From JBMNNS01 sp050942625 (GTDB taxonomy: Bacteria > Bacillota > Dethiobacteria > DTU022 > UBA8154), in assembly GCA_050942625.1 (NCBI GenBank), contig JBMNNS010000006.1, positions 1 through 37,457 on the forward strand: a stretch of DNA of 37,457 nt, given 5' to 3'. The notes beneath the pieces are model-generated. The model was given only the letters and a program-made list of their open reading frames with translations, did no database searches and was not told the origin of the DNA. Position 1 is the stretch's first letter; each line of letters begins with the position of its first letter. Position numbers and translations under genes: made by a program. Positions 29,455-37,301 of this stretch are shown here, in pieces.

Positions 29455-30503
29455 TATTGGAGATGGAAGCTTTGGATACCCTTTTTTTTCGGGATGGCCG
29501 ACCTTTTACTAAGGGTGAGGATACTTGGGCTGATGGGGTTTTCCCACCAGCGCCATCTGTATTCTATGGGGCGCTGCGAAGCATCTATTTTTCCCACCAT
29601 ATTTCAGAGTTACCCAAGGCCCAGCAAAAAGATGATCCGACGGGCAATTTAAAAATTAAAGGGGTCTACCTTAAATTATGGGATGATATATGTTTCCCGA
29701 TGCCTTTGGATTGTGTGGCTGTAAAAGGAGATAGCGGCAGCAGAGAAGTTCTTTTGCTCTCGTTGGAAAAAAAACATTTGGTTACCAGCATTGCAACTCC
29801 TTATCTATTAATTCCTAATTTTGGCAGGCAAGTTAATGTGGAAGAAATCAGCGGTGGTTATTTGGATATATTTTCTTTCCAGGAGTATTTAAACCTTGAA
29901 ACAAGAGAATTTATTTACAGAAGCATTGGCGATTACCTACTCAGCGAGCCCAAAGTAGGTATGGCCAGAGACAGGATTACCCGTTCGAGCCAAGATACCA
30001 TGCTTTATCGTGTAGATTTACAGAGATTTAACAATGGAGTGTTGGTGGTTGATTATTTCGGGCTTACTCTGCCCGCGACGGGTCTGGCCAAATTAGGTGC
30101 CGAAGGCAAAGGAGTGGCTTTTTGGCATGGCGATGAATTTACTATTTCTGCGCCGGAACTAAAAGGGAATAAATTTAAACTATATTTTGCTACTCCGGCT
30201 ATCTTTAAGCAAGGTTGGCTGCCTAGTTGGATAGAGGAGGACACATTAAAAGGGGAATATAAGGGTTTGGAGTTTAGGCTGCTAACTGCGGCCGTAGGCA
30301 GGTACTTGTCTTTTGGTGGCTTTGATATGCAAAAAAAGAAACCAAAGCCGATGCAAAGAGCTGTTCCAGCGGGAAGTGTTTATTATATGGAACTGCTAAA
30401 GGGTGATACGAAAAAAGTGGTTGATGTTTTCCACGGCAAAAATATTTCAGAAGATCTGGCTAATCAGGGTTTTGGACTAACTTACGTGGGGGTGGTGCAG
30501 TGA
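29451..30503 (+). CDS. cmr3: Type III-B protein Cmr3 (Cas5-like)
   Basis: A 350-residue RAMP of the Cas5 group that binds the crRNA 5' handle next to Cas10. The N-terminal signature is LDTLFFRDGRPF (8-19), followed by DGVFPPAPSVFYGALRS, and a RAMP-like SFGGFDMQKKKPKPMQRAVP loop near the C-terminus. The start is TTG, overlapping the cas10 stop by 4 nt. The length is normal. Confidence 0.92.
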   Translation: MILEMEALDTLFFRDGRPFTKGEDTWADGVFPPAPSVFYGALRSIYFSHHISELPKAQQKDDPTGNLKIKGVYLKLWDDICFPMPLDCVAVKGDSGSREVLLLSLEKKHLVTSIATPYLLIPNFGRQVNVEEISGGYLDIFSFQEYLNLETREFIYRSIGDYLLSEPKVGMARDRITRSSQDTMLYRVDLQRFNNGVLVVDYFGLTLPATGLAKLGAEGKGVAFWHGDEFTISAPELKGNKFKLYFATPAIFKQGWLPSWIEEDTLKGEYKGLEFRLLTAAVGRYLSFGGFDMQKKKPKPMQRAVPAGSVYYMELLKGDTKKVVDVFHGKNISEDLANQGFGLTYVGVVQ

Positions 30504-31723
30504 TTCTCCAGGTATTTACTACAGTAGGGGCTTCTTTGTTTGAAAACTATCGCAAATATAGACCTAAAGATATTGATGCAGTCTACGATGTATTAAAAGA
30601 TAAAGGAAACAAGGATTGGGAAGGTAACCAAAACCGCATTGAAAGACTGCGTACTACTGTGAGCAAATGGGCTGATAGTAATGATAATGCCTGCGCCGAG
30701 ATAAAAAGCATTATAAAGATTGTGAAGCGAGAAATGAACAACTGTTGTGTACGCTTGTTGGCTTCTGATACGATAATATCCCGCTTAGCAGCCGAGATTA
30801 TCAAGGATAAACTTCACCAGCGGCAGATCGACGGTTTTACGGTGGAGGTCCACTTTGATCCTGATGATGTTATTAAGGATTTACAGGTGAGCGACCGCAA
30901 ACTTTTTGAAAAAGAAGGTCTTGTTAATTTGGTGGAGCGATTAAGTATTTGGGGCTTCGAAAATACAATTTTTAACATTACAGGAGGCTATAAGGGTGTT
31001 ATACCCTATTTTTCGTTAATGGCGATGGTCAACAGTGTCCCTCTCTATTACATCTTTGAAGATACTGATGAGCTAATAAAGATACCCCAGGTGCCGGTAG
31101 ATGTAAACTGGGCTATGTTTGAAAAATATGCTTATGTTTTGGAAAGGCTGGAAGAGGGGATCATGGACTGGCCGCAGTTCAAAAGAGAGCATAATATTGG
31201 AGAAGATTTCCAGGCCTGTTTTTGGGAAGAAGATGGCCTGGCCGGATTAAACGCCATCGGTAGAATATTTTGGGAGCGCTTCAAAAATTTTATCGTGGTC
31301 AAAGTGCCCCGGGGTTTTGGCCTTTTTTCGGACAAGCCGGGCAACCGCCGTCAGGTGGAAAAGGCTATCAATCAACTGTATAACAGGCTGATGGATGTCA
31401 TCGATAACAATAAGATAACCTCCCAGAAACAGCTGCTGGATTATATTAAAGGGCTTAGCGAGCAAGACGATTTGCGACATGCCACCAATCCCGGAAAAAA
31501 TTTGTTTATTTTTAAATATACCGATGTAGAGCACATCCGCCTGGTTTACCGCCCTCTTTTTCGCCGGGGCAATCTCAGCCTGATTGTTTGCGATTATTTA
31601 AGGGGTAGGGATATCGTCCACGATAAATCAATATATATAAAGGATTTTCAGAAAAAATGGTCCAATTTTAGTGATAGCCAGATCGAAGATTTCGACACAA
31701 TACCAATAAAAAAGAGAAAATAA
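30500..31723 (+). CDS. CARF-domain effector with RelE-like C-terminal RNase domain
   Basis: A 407-residue protein encoded inside the cmr operon. Residues about 1-205 are a CARF (Rossmann-like) ligand sensor of the APE2256/Csm6 kind: an N-terminal strand LQVFTTVGASLFENY, then NTIFNITGGYKGVIPYFSLM with the NxTGG(Y)K loop at 159-165. A middle helical part spans about 205-330. The C-terminal 80 residues (DLRHATNPGKN, YTDVEHIRLVYRP, LSLIVCDYLRGRDIVHDK) follow the strand order and Arg/His-rich surface of RelE/ParE-type ribonucleases (R347, R351, R368, R370, H374). Expected role: an RNase switched on by cyclic oligoadenylate or a related messenger from Cas10. HEPN is an alternative, since R368-x5-H374 could mimic its motif, but the context is beta-rich. 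GTG start with GTGA overlap. Confidence 0.8.
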   Translation: MILQVFTTVGASLFENYRKYRPKDIDAVYDVLKDKGNKDWEGNQNRIERLRTTVSKWADSNDNACAEIKSIIKIVKREMNNCCVRLLASDTIISRLAAEIIKDKLHQRQIDGFTVEVHFDPDDVIKDLQVSDRKLFEKEGLVNLVERLSIWGFENTIFNITGGYKGVIPYFSLMAMVNSVPLYYIFEDTDELIKIPQVPVDVNWAMFEKYAYVLERLEEGIMDWPQFKREHNIGEDFQACFWEEDGLAGLNAIGRIFWERFKNFIVVKVPRGFGLFSDKPGNRRQVEKAINQLYNRLMDVIDNNKITSQKQLLDYIKGLSEQDDLRHATNPGKNLFIFKYTDVEHIRLVYRPLFRRGNLSLIVCDYLRGRDIVHDKSIYIKDFQKKWSNFSDSQIEDFDTIPIKKRK

Positions 31724-31751
31724 AATTATGAGCAAGCAAGGAGGTTTGCTA

Positions 31752-32696
31752 ATGTATAAGCTGGCAAAACCGGTAGCACTATTGTGTGAAACCTCGCTTC
31801 ACGCGGGTTCGGGTATAGACCTGGGGGCTGTAGATATGCCTATTCAAAGGGAAAGGCATACCGGTTTCCCCAAGGTGGAGAGCTCCGGGGTTAAAGGGAG
31901 TTTTAGGCAGGCATTCTATCAGCTGGAGGAAGTTTCTGTTGCTGGTATTACCTTGAATAAGGAACAGAACCGAAAGAAAGAGCTAGCGCTTTCTTTCGGT
32001 CCCGAGGACGGTGATCTACATGCCGGGGCACTTGGTTTTACTGATGCCAGGCTTCTCCTTTTCCCGGTGAAATCGGCAAAAGGTGTTTTTGCCTGGATTA
32101 CCTGCCCTTTAGTACTGCAGCGTTTTCGTCAAGATCTTAAACGCTGTAATAAGGAAGTAGAACTCCCCATCCCACCTGAGAGTTCTACAGCGGAAAATAG
32201 CAAACTTTATGTTAAGGATAATAAAATTGTTTTAGAAGAGTACACTTTTGAGATCAAAAATTTTGCCCATGAAGACTGTAGCAGATTGGCTAAGTGGTTA
32301 AGCAGATACATGCTGCCCAAAGATGAAAACTATGCTTATTTGAGAGAAAAAATGCTAACTGATCTAGTAGTGCTTTCTGATACAGATTTTAGCGATTTTG
32401 TCAATCTTTCAACTGAAATTATAACCCGCACAAAGATTGACCCAAAGACCGGCACTGTTCAGGGGGGGGCTCTTTTTTCTGAGGAATATCTGCCTTCGGA
32501 GACATTGCTTTATACGTTGGTTTTAACAACACCCATTTTTAACAAAGATAAGGGGGCCTTTACGCCAAAAGCGGGACGGACGGAAGAACAGCTAGTCATG
32601 GATTATTTTGTTCATAATTTACCTTCTGTGATCCAACTCGGTGGCAATGCTACCATCGGAAAAGGCCTTATCCGGACAAAGGCTGTGGAGGTGTAA
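31752..32696 (+). CDS. cmr4: Type III-B backbone protein Cmr4 (Cas7-like RNase)
   Basis: A 314-residue backbone subunit forming the repeated filament on the crRNA. VDMPIQRERHTGFPKVESSG carries the catalytic-loop Asp (D28), equivalent to the residue that cuts target RNA at 6-nt steps; SGVKGSFR and the GGNATIGKGL C-terminal loop are RAMP hallmarks. I start at 31752 because AAGGAGG lies 7 nt upstream; an ATG eight codons earlier lacks a site and encodes that ribosome site itself. It follows the CARF gene by 28 nt. Confidence 0.93.
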   Translation: MYKLAKPVALLCETSLHAGSGIDLGAVDMPIQRERHTGFPKVESSGVKGSFRQAFYQLEEVSVAGITLNKEQNRKKELALSFGPEDGDLHAGALGFTDARLLLFPVKSAKGVFAWITCPLVLQRFRQDLKRCNKEVELPIPPESSTAENSKLYVKDNKIVLEEYTFEIKNFAHEDCSRLAKWLSRYMLPKDENYAYLREKMLTDLVVLSDTDFSDFVNLSTEIITRTKIDPKTGTVQGGALFSEEYLPSETLLYTLVLTTPIFNKDKGAFTPKAGRTEEQLVMDYFVHNLPSVIQLGGNATIGKGLIRTKAVEV

Positions 32697-32698
32697 AA

Positions 32699-33124
32699 AT
32701 GGGAAATGAACAGTCTTTAATGCAAGCATTGGAACAAGGAAGGGCATATTTTGCATATCAGCAGGTTCAATCCGTAGCCGGGAAAAGGTACGATAAGGAA
32801 TATAAGGCTTATGTTAAAAAAATTCCGATGTTAATTAAAACCAATGGTTTTGGGGCCGCCATTGCTTTTGTAGATGCTAAAAGCAAGGGTAAAGTTAATA
32901 ACAGTAAACTAGCTTATGAAGCTATTTATGAGCAGATAACAGAATGGCTAAAAAAAGACCAAAAAACGTTGGTTGATCTCTCTGAAAAGAATTTGACAAA
33001 AGCAATAGTCCTGTTGGAATCAAGAAACTACCGGGCTGTTACTGTAGAGGTGTTGGCCTTGTTTAATTGGCTGCGGCGATTTGCAGAGGCCCTAATTGAA
33101 GGAGAGGCTAAAGATGAGGATTAA
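32699..33124 (+). CDS. cmr5: Type III-B small subunit Cmr5 (Cas11-like)
   Basis: A 141-residue all-helical small subunit. LEQGRAYFAYQQVQSVAGK and YKAYVKKIPMLIKTNGFGAA are typical Cmr5, followed by AIAFVDAKSKGK and a long C-terminal helix. It lines the filament and contacts target RNA. GGAGGTG precedes the ATG 2 nt after the cmr4 stop. Its last 11 nt overlap the cmr6 gene in another frame. Confidence 0.93.
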   Translation: MGNEQSLMQALEQGRAYFAYQQVQSVAGKRYDKEYKAYVKKIPMLIKTNGFGAAIAFVDAKSKGKVNNSKLAYEAIYEQITEWLKKDQKTLVDLSEKNLTKAIVLLESRNYRAVTVEVLALFNWLRRFAEALIEGEAKDED

Positions 33125-34247
33125 GGGAAGAATTAAAAGGTTCTTTGAAGATAAAGGCTATGGCTTTATCTCTTTTTCTGAAAGGCAGGGAGACATTTTT
33201 TTTCATATTACTAATTTTTTGGATGATAGCGATAAAAATATTGTAGAAGAGGGCCTCGAAGTTGAATTTAGAATAGGACCTGGTCGTGGAGGCGGGGAGA
33301 AAGCCGAGGATATAAGGATATTGAAAACACCGGCCGAGAATCATTTTTCGTCTAAAGAACCGGATAAAAAACGTTCTTTGTCTAAAACACCGACTAAAAA
33401 GCATTTCCTGCCTAAAGATACATTAGCTATTCTTAAATCAAAATCCATAGATAATTTTTCTCTTAAACTTAATAAGTTTGCTTATTTTTTCCCGGACGAA
33501 AAGGGTGGGGGTTTCGCTTTTTTTAAAAAGGCAAGGAGAAAAGGTCAAAAAGATTACTGGATAAGCCCGTATTTCAGCAAAGTCGATCTAAAAGCGCTAA
33601 ATCTCCGTCATAAAGATACCATTGCCGCCCTAAATTTCGAAACAAAGCAGCTACAGTTTATACCGGATTGGCGTCTTACCGTGGGTTTAGGGCAGGCTTC
33701 TGTTTATGAAACGTCAATATCGCTGCATCACATTTACGGTATTCCATATATACCGGCCAGCTCGATCAAGGGTGTCCTTAGAAACTGGATCATCACGACC
33801 CTATTTGACGGGGTAGAAGGCAATGAAACCGTAGGTGCCCTGGCTGATCAAGGGTTTTGCCGTATTTTTGGCAGCCCGGTTGGCAGCATTCGCGGGGAAT
33901 ACCACGGGGATGTTCATTTTTTTGATGCCTTTCCCATGACGGAGCCTAAAGTTATACCGGATATCATGAACCCCCATTTTGGCCCTTATTATGCCGATGA
34001 CAGCGATGAGCACCCTCCCGCAGATTATTATTCGCCTGTGCCAGTGTTCTTTTTAGCCGTAGAAGGCACTACTTTTACTATTATCTGCGGTGTGCCTAAA
34101 GAGAAAAACGCTCCAATTGAATCCGGGGTTTTTGCAAATAAAAGACCTCTGGATGTGGCGTTATCTAAGCTGCGTGAATGTTTGGCGGAACATGGAGTTG
34201 GCGCAAAAACTGCAATAGGGTATGGGACAAGTACGAGGTTAACCTAA
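33114..34247 (+). CDS. cmr6: Cold-shock domain fused to Cmr6 (type III-B)
   Basis: A 377-residue fusion. Residues 1-72 are a complete CspA-type cold-shock domain: GRIKRFFEDKGYGFISF with RNP1 (K14-GYGFI-19), GDIFFHITNF with RNP2 (D27-IFFHI-32), and EEGLEVEFRIGPGRGG. Residues 73-102 are three tandem ten-residue units. From about 113 the protein is Cmr6: NFSLKLNKFAY, then GLGQASVYETSISLHHIYG, the RAMP motif IPASSIKGVLRNW (213-225), CRIFGSPVG, and the C-terminal glycine loop HGVGAKTAIGYGTS. The ATG at 33114 has GGAGAGG 6 nt upstream; a TTG six codons earlier is less likely. Both halves lie in one uninterrupted frame. The cold-shock domain should add single-strand RNA binding near the crRNA 3' end of the complex; that role is inference. 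Confidence 0.92.
   Translation: MRIKGRIKRFFEDKGYGFISFSERQGDIFFHITNFLDDSDKNIVEEGLEVEFRIGPGRGGGEKAEDIRILKTPAENHFSSKEPDKKRSLSKTPTKKHFLPKDTLAILKSKSIDNFSLKLNKFAYFFPDEKGGGFAFFKKARRKGQKDYWISPYFSKVDLKALNLRHKDTIAALNFETKQLQFIPDWRLTVGLGQASVYETSISLHHIYGIPYIPASSIKGVLRNWIITTLFDGVEGNETVGALADQGFCRIFGSPVGSIRGEYHGDVHFFDAFPMTEPKVIPDIMNPHFGPYYADDSDEHPPADYYSPVPVFFLAVEGTTFTIICGVPKEKNAPIESGVFANKRPLDVALSKLRECLAEHGVGAKTAIGYGTSTRLT
33330..33419 (+). repeat. Three tandem 30-nt units in the Cmr6 linker
   Basis: Codons 73-102 form three consecutive 30-nt units beginning at 33330, 33360 and 33390, encoding PAENHFSSKE, PDKKRSLSKT and PTKKHFLPKD. The second and third share P-x-KK and L-x-K. The units look like an expanded flexible basic linker between the cold-shock and Cmr6 domains. 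Confidence 0.7.
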
Positions 34248-34361
34248 CCGCCGGGTTTAATAAGTACTAATATAGACTTAAAATTAGACTTAAAATTTTT
34301 ACGGAAAAGTTTTGAAGCTAATACTTTTTCCTATAAAGAAAATGGGAGAGAAAGGCAGTTG

Positions 34362-34523
34362 GTGCGGAGAAACCCATGTTCAAAAGTGCCCGAGGATGAG
34401 CTGGGCCAGGAGATTGTAAAGTTAAAACCTCATATTTCTCCTAATAGCGCATACACAGCCTTAAAATTTATAGAACAACTGGAAAGTTCGTCAATGAACC
34501 CTTATCCTGATTGCGATCGTTAA
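34362..34523 (+). CDS. Possible 53-residue hypothetical protein or Cmr6 tail remnant
   Basis: A GTG at 34362 opens a 53-codon frame (NPCSKVPEDELGQEIVKLK onward) with AAAGG about 6 nt upstream. The same frame is open without a stop from the cmr6 stop codon at 34245-34247 to 34521, so it could instead be former coding sequence cut off by a new stop. I do not recognise the peptide. It fills much of the 390-bp space between cmr6 and the DUF262 gene. Confidence 0.3.
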   Translation: MRRNPCSKVPEDELGQEIVKLKPHISPNSAYTALKFIEQLESSSMNPYPDCDR

Positions 34524-34538
34524 GGAGAGAGGCGTTGT

Positions 34539-34622
34539 ATGGCTCTTGCAGTTTATAGGGGAAATAAAAAAAGGAGCAGGAGCTTTCCGTTAAAGGAAAT
34601 AAACCGACAAAATTATTCTTAA
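34539..34622 (+). CDS. Possible 27-residue leader-like peptide
   Basis: An ATG with AAGGAGAGAGG 6 nt upstream encodes a very basic 27-residue peptide (MALAVYRGNKKRSRSF onward), ending 15 nt before the DUF262 gene. The ribosome site is the main support. It may be a translational leader or chance. Confidence 0.3.
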   Translation: MALAVYRGNKKRSRSFPLKEINRQNYS

Positions 34623-34637
34623 GCGGGTGAACGAGGT

Positions 34638-36572
34638 ATGAAGATTGCTACTATTTTGGACCAAATTGATTTAGGCAGTATCGCTTTGCCCCAGTTTCAA
34701 AGGGGTTATGTCTGGAACCGCGAACAGGTGCGCGGCCTGATGCAATCCCTTTACCGACGCTATCCTATCGGGAGTCTGCTAGTGTGGGTAACACAGACGG
34801 ACGCTTCTGTGGTCCGGGGAATGCATGATTCTACGCCGGGCGTAATAAAGCTTTTACTGGACGGTCAGCAGAGGATAACCAGCCTCTACGGTATTATCAG
34901 GGGAAAGCCGCCGCAGTTTTTCGATGGCAACCCTCAAACTTTTACCGGGTTGTATTTCCATCTGGAAGATGAAGTTTTTGAATTTTATATGTCGTCGAAA
35001 ATGAAAGGTAACCTACTTTGGATTAATGTAACAGAGTTAATGCAAAGCGGTGTGGGCAGCTTTATCAGCCGGCTTTTGGAAAACCCGGTTATTTTGCCGC
35101 AGTTGGACAAGTACATCCAGCGGTTAAATGCTATAGAAGGGATAAAGTACGTTGATTTGCATGTAGAAGAGGTAACCGGGGAAGATAAGACCGTGGACGT
35201 AGTCGTAGATATCTTTAACCGTGTTAATAGCGGAGGCACGAAGCTTTCCAAAGGAGATCTGGCCTTGGCTAAGATTTGTGCTCAATGGCCTTCAGCCAGG
35301 GAAGAAATGAGGAGAGTTTTAAGCGAGTGGCAACAGGCTGGGTTTTATTTTAACCAGGAGTGGTTGTTGCGCAATATTACCGCTATACTTACCGGGGAGG
35401 CTTTCTTTTCAGCTCTAAAGAAGGTGACTCCGACAGCTTTTAAAGAGGGGTTGGTCCAGGCACAGAATGCGTGCAATTACCTGCTTAATATGATTTCCGG
35501 TCGGCTGGGTTTGGATCATGACCGGGTGCTGGGTGGCAGGTATGCTTTTCCGGTAATGGCCAGATACTTGGTACTGAAGGGCGGCAAGATAGAGAAGTCC
35601 TGGGAGCGTCACAGGCTGTTGTATTGGTACGTGCATAGTTTTCTTTGGGGGCGCTTCGCTGGCTCTACCGAGACGGTGTTAAACCAGGATCTGTCCGTAT
35701 TAGAAAAGGATGATGAAGTGTTGGATCGGTTAATAGAGCAACTTCAACTTTCACGGGGTACGTTGGAGGTGAGGCCGGAAGATTTTGCCGGCTGGAGCTT
35801 GGGGGCCAGGTTTTACCCTATGCTTTATCTATTAACCAGGGTAACCGGTGCTTTGGACTGGGATAGCGGTGTACCCCTTTCGGCGCATCTGCTGGGCAGA
35901 CTGAATTCCTTGCAGGTGCATCATATTTTTCCCAAAAAGGTGCTTTACAATCATGGATTTGAGAAGCCAGAAGTTAACGCTATTGCCAATTATTGTTTCT
36001 TAACTCAGGGAGCTAATTTAGCGATTAAAGATAAGGAACCTTTTGTATATTTCCAGGAGATTGAGAGAAATCATCCCGGGGCTTTGGCCTCCCAATGGGT
36101 ACCTATGGATCCAGAACTATGGAAAGTGGAAAACTACCGGGAATTTTTAACTGCGCGGCGTTGTTTGCTGGCCGAAGCGGCAAATCGTTTTTTAGAAGAG
36201 CTTTACCAAGGGGGGGGTGTGGGCGTGTCTGTCAGTTATCCCGTTGATACCCTCGTTGCGGTTAATTTGCCAGAAGAGGAAATAGATGAAGAAGTGGCAA
36301 AACTCCTGAATTGGCTTGCAATGAACAATGTGCCGATGCCTCAACTAAATTTTGAACTCTGCAATGATGAAGGCGAAATAATTACAATGGTGGACTTGGC
36401 ATGGCCTGAAGGAGTTCAATCAGGTTACAGTCAGCCTGTGGCCTTAGCTCTTTCTGGAAGGGCGGACCAGGTGAATGCCTTAAGCCAGGCTAGCTACCAG
36501 GTCTTTACAAGCCTTGAGGGGCTGCAAGTCTATTTGAGAAAGCTGGTGGGGGTTGAGGAAGAAGCCGTTTAG
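34638..36572 (+). CDS. DUF262 (GmrSD N-terminal-like) nuclease with His-Me finger
   Basis: A 644-residue predicted defence nuclease. Residues 1-220 are a DUF262/ParB-like domain: ALPQFQRGYVWNREQVR and LLLDGQQRITSLYG with the DGQQR motif at 75-79, which in GmrS-like proteins hydrolyses nucleotide triphosphate, plus FNRVNSGGTKLSKGDLALA. Residues about 420-470 form a DUF1524-like His-Me finger: VHHIFPKKVL (H428, H429) and FLTQGANLAIKDKEP (N460). The last 115 residues, after a Gly-rich linker, are an extra domain I do not recognise. Relatives act in type IV restriction (GmrSD), BREX (BrxU) and phosphorothioate-sensing (SspE) defence. Located 390 bp after cmr6 in the same direction; whether it is part of the CRISPR operon is open. 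Confidence 0.85.
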   Translation: MKIATILDQIDLGSIALPQFQRGYVWNREQVRGLMQSLYRRYPIGSLLVWVTQTDASVVRGMHDSTPGVIKLLLDGQQRITSLYGIIRGKPPQFFDGNPQTFTGLYFHLEDEVFEFYMSSKMKGNLLWINVTELMQSGVGSFISRLLENPVILPQLDKYIQRLNAIEGIKYVDLHVEEVTGEDKTVDVVVDIFNRVNSGGTKLSKGDLALAKICAQWPSAREEMRRVLSEWQQAGFYFNQEWLLRNITAILTGEAFFSALKKVTPTAFKEGLVQAQNACNYLLNMISGRLGLDHDRVLGGRYAFPVMARYLVLKGGKIEKSWERHRLLYWYVHSFLWGRFAGSTETVLNQDLSVLEKDDEVLDRLIEQLQLSRGTLEVRPEDFAGWSLGARFYPMLYLLTRVTGALDWDSGVPLSAHLLGRLNSLQVHHIFPKKVLYNHGFEKPEVNAIANYCFLTQGANLAIKDKEPFVYFQEIERNHPGALASQWVPMDPELWKVENYREFLTARRCLLAEAANRFLEELYQGGGVGVSVSYPVDTLVAVNLPEEEIDEEVAKLLNWLAMNNVPMPQLNFELCNDEGEIITMVDLAWPEGVQSGYSQPVALALSGRADQVNALSQASYQVFTSLEGLQVYLRKLVGVEEEAV

Positions 36573-36658
36573 CTTAAGTGCGAAAGAAATATTTAACTTC
36601 AAGGCCAGGCTATAATCTCTAATATTGTATAAAAGATAGTGAAAAAAGAGGTGTAAGT

Positions 36659-36886
36659 ATGCTTGGTGTCACCCATTCCGCCGTAGCTGCTGCCGGTTAT
36701 GTGCTCTGGCAAGGTTCTCCGACCGGAGCGCTCTTTGCTGCTGTTGCTGCGACTCTTTCCGATCTGGACCGATTCGTGCCAGGCATACATCGAGGACCGA
36801 CCCATTTTATACCGGCTCTTTTGGCGCTTTATTTATTTGGGAAATCTTTCTTCCCCGCCATTTTTTTGCCGATACTTATAGGCAGA
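36659..36886 (+). pseudogene. Truncated metal-dependent hydrolase (DUF457/YdjM-like)
   Basis: AGAGGTG precedes an ATG that opens a membrane-protein N-terminus: THSAVAAAGYVL, TGALFAAVAATLSDLDRFVPG, HRGPTHFIPALLALYLFG. The D-x-D and HRGxTH motifs are those of the DUF457 inner-membrane hydrolase family, normally about 150-200 residues or more. After roughly 75 residues the frame runs into an IS21 transposase fragment, so the gene is broken. Confidence 0.75.
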
Positions 36887-37216
36887 GCTAAACAGCAGAA
36901 AAAGAAAATTGATATCTATGAAGCCCTGATAGAGGAAGGATTTGATATCAGCTATCCTCTCAATAATCTGCGGTGTAAGTTTTGTTTTTTTACGGCTACT
37001 GCTGTCATAGGTGGGCTTTTCCACTATGCTTTGAATCAGTTCCCCGTCAGGAATATTCCGGGAGTCAAACAATGCGGCTTTCTTGCTTTCATATTCTTTG
37101 ATGTACTTCCTTATGGTTTTACGACTAATGCCTGTCTCCCTATGAATTGCCCGTTGCGATTTTCCGTCATGATGATGCTTTAAAATTATCTTTTGCTTGT
37201 CCAACAGTGTAATCAT
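36887..37216 (-). pseudogene. istA: Rearranged IS21-family istA transposase remnant
   Basis: On the minus strand 37216-36953 encodes the N-terminal 88 residues of an IstA-type transposase: MITLLDKQKIILKHHHDGK, an HTH with SQRAIHRETGISRKTIRKYI, and KKTKLTPQIIERI. The continuation expected next in IstA, KQQKKKIDIYEALIEEGFDI then SYP, is present but on the plus strand at 36890-36958. So a short piece has been inverted, and the join shares TATCCT with both sides. GGAGGGG precedes the ATG. The catalytic DDE domain and istB are absent. Confidence 0.75.
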
Positions 37217-37257
37217 CCCCCTACCCCTCCCAGCCGTATAGTAGAGATTCGCTGTAG

Positions 37258-37301
37258 TCAATTTTCATCCTGCTGCTGGTGCCGCACAAGCGGCATGGGG
37301 G
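37258..37301. mobile_element. IS21-type terminal sequence
   Basis: TCAATTTTCATCC then TGCTGCTGGTGCCGCACAAG and CGGCATGGGG lies just upstream of the istA remnant start, where the left end of an IS21 element is expected. It matches the solo copy at 26648-26691 in 42 of 44 bases and the same orientation. Confidence 0.65.

Noticed and set aside
31601..31621. HEPN-type R-x5-H motif in the CARF protein (R368, H374).
   Set aside because: The surrounding sequence alternates hydrophobic beta-strand residues like RelE; HEPN motifs sit in helices. Kept only as an alternative.
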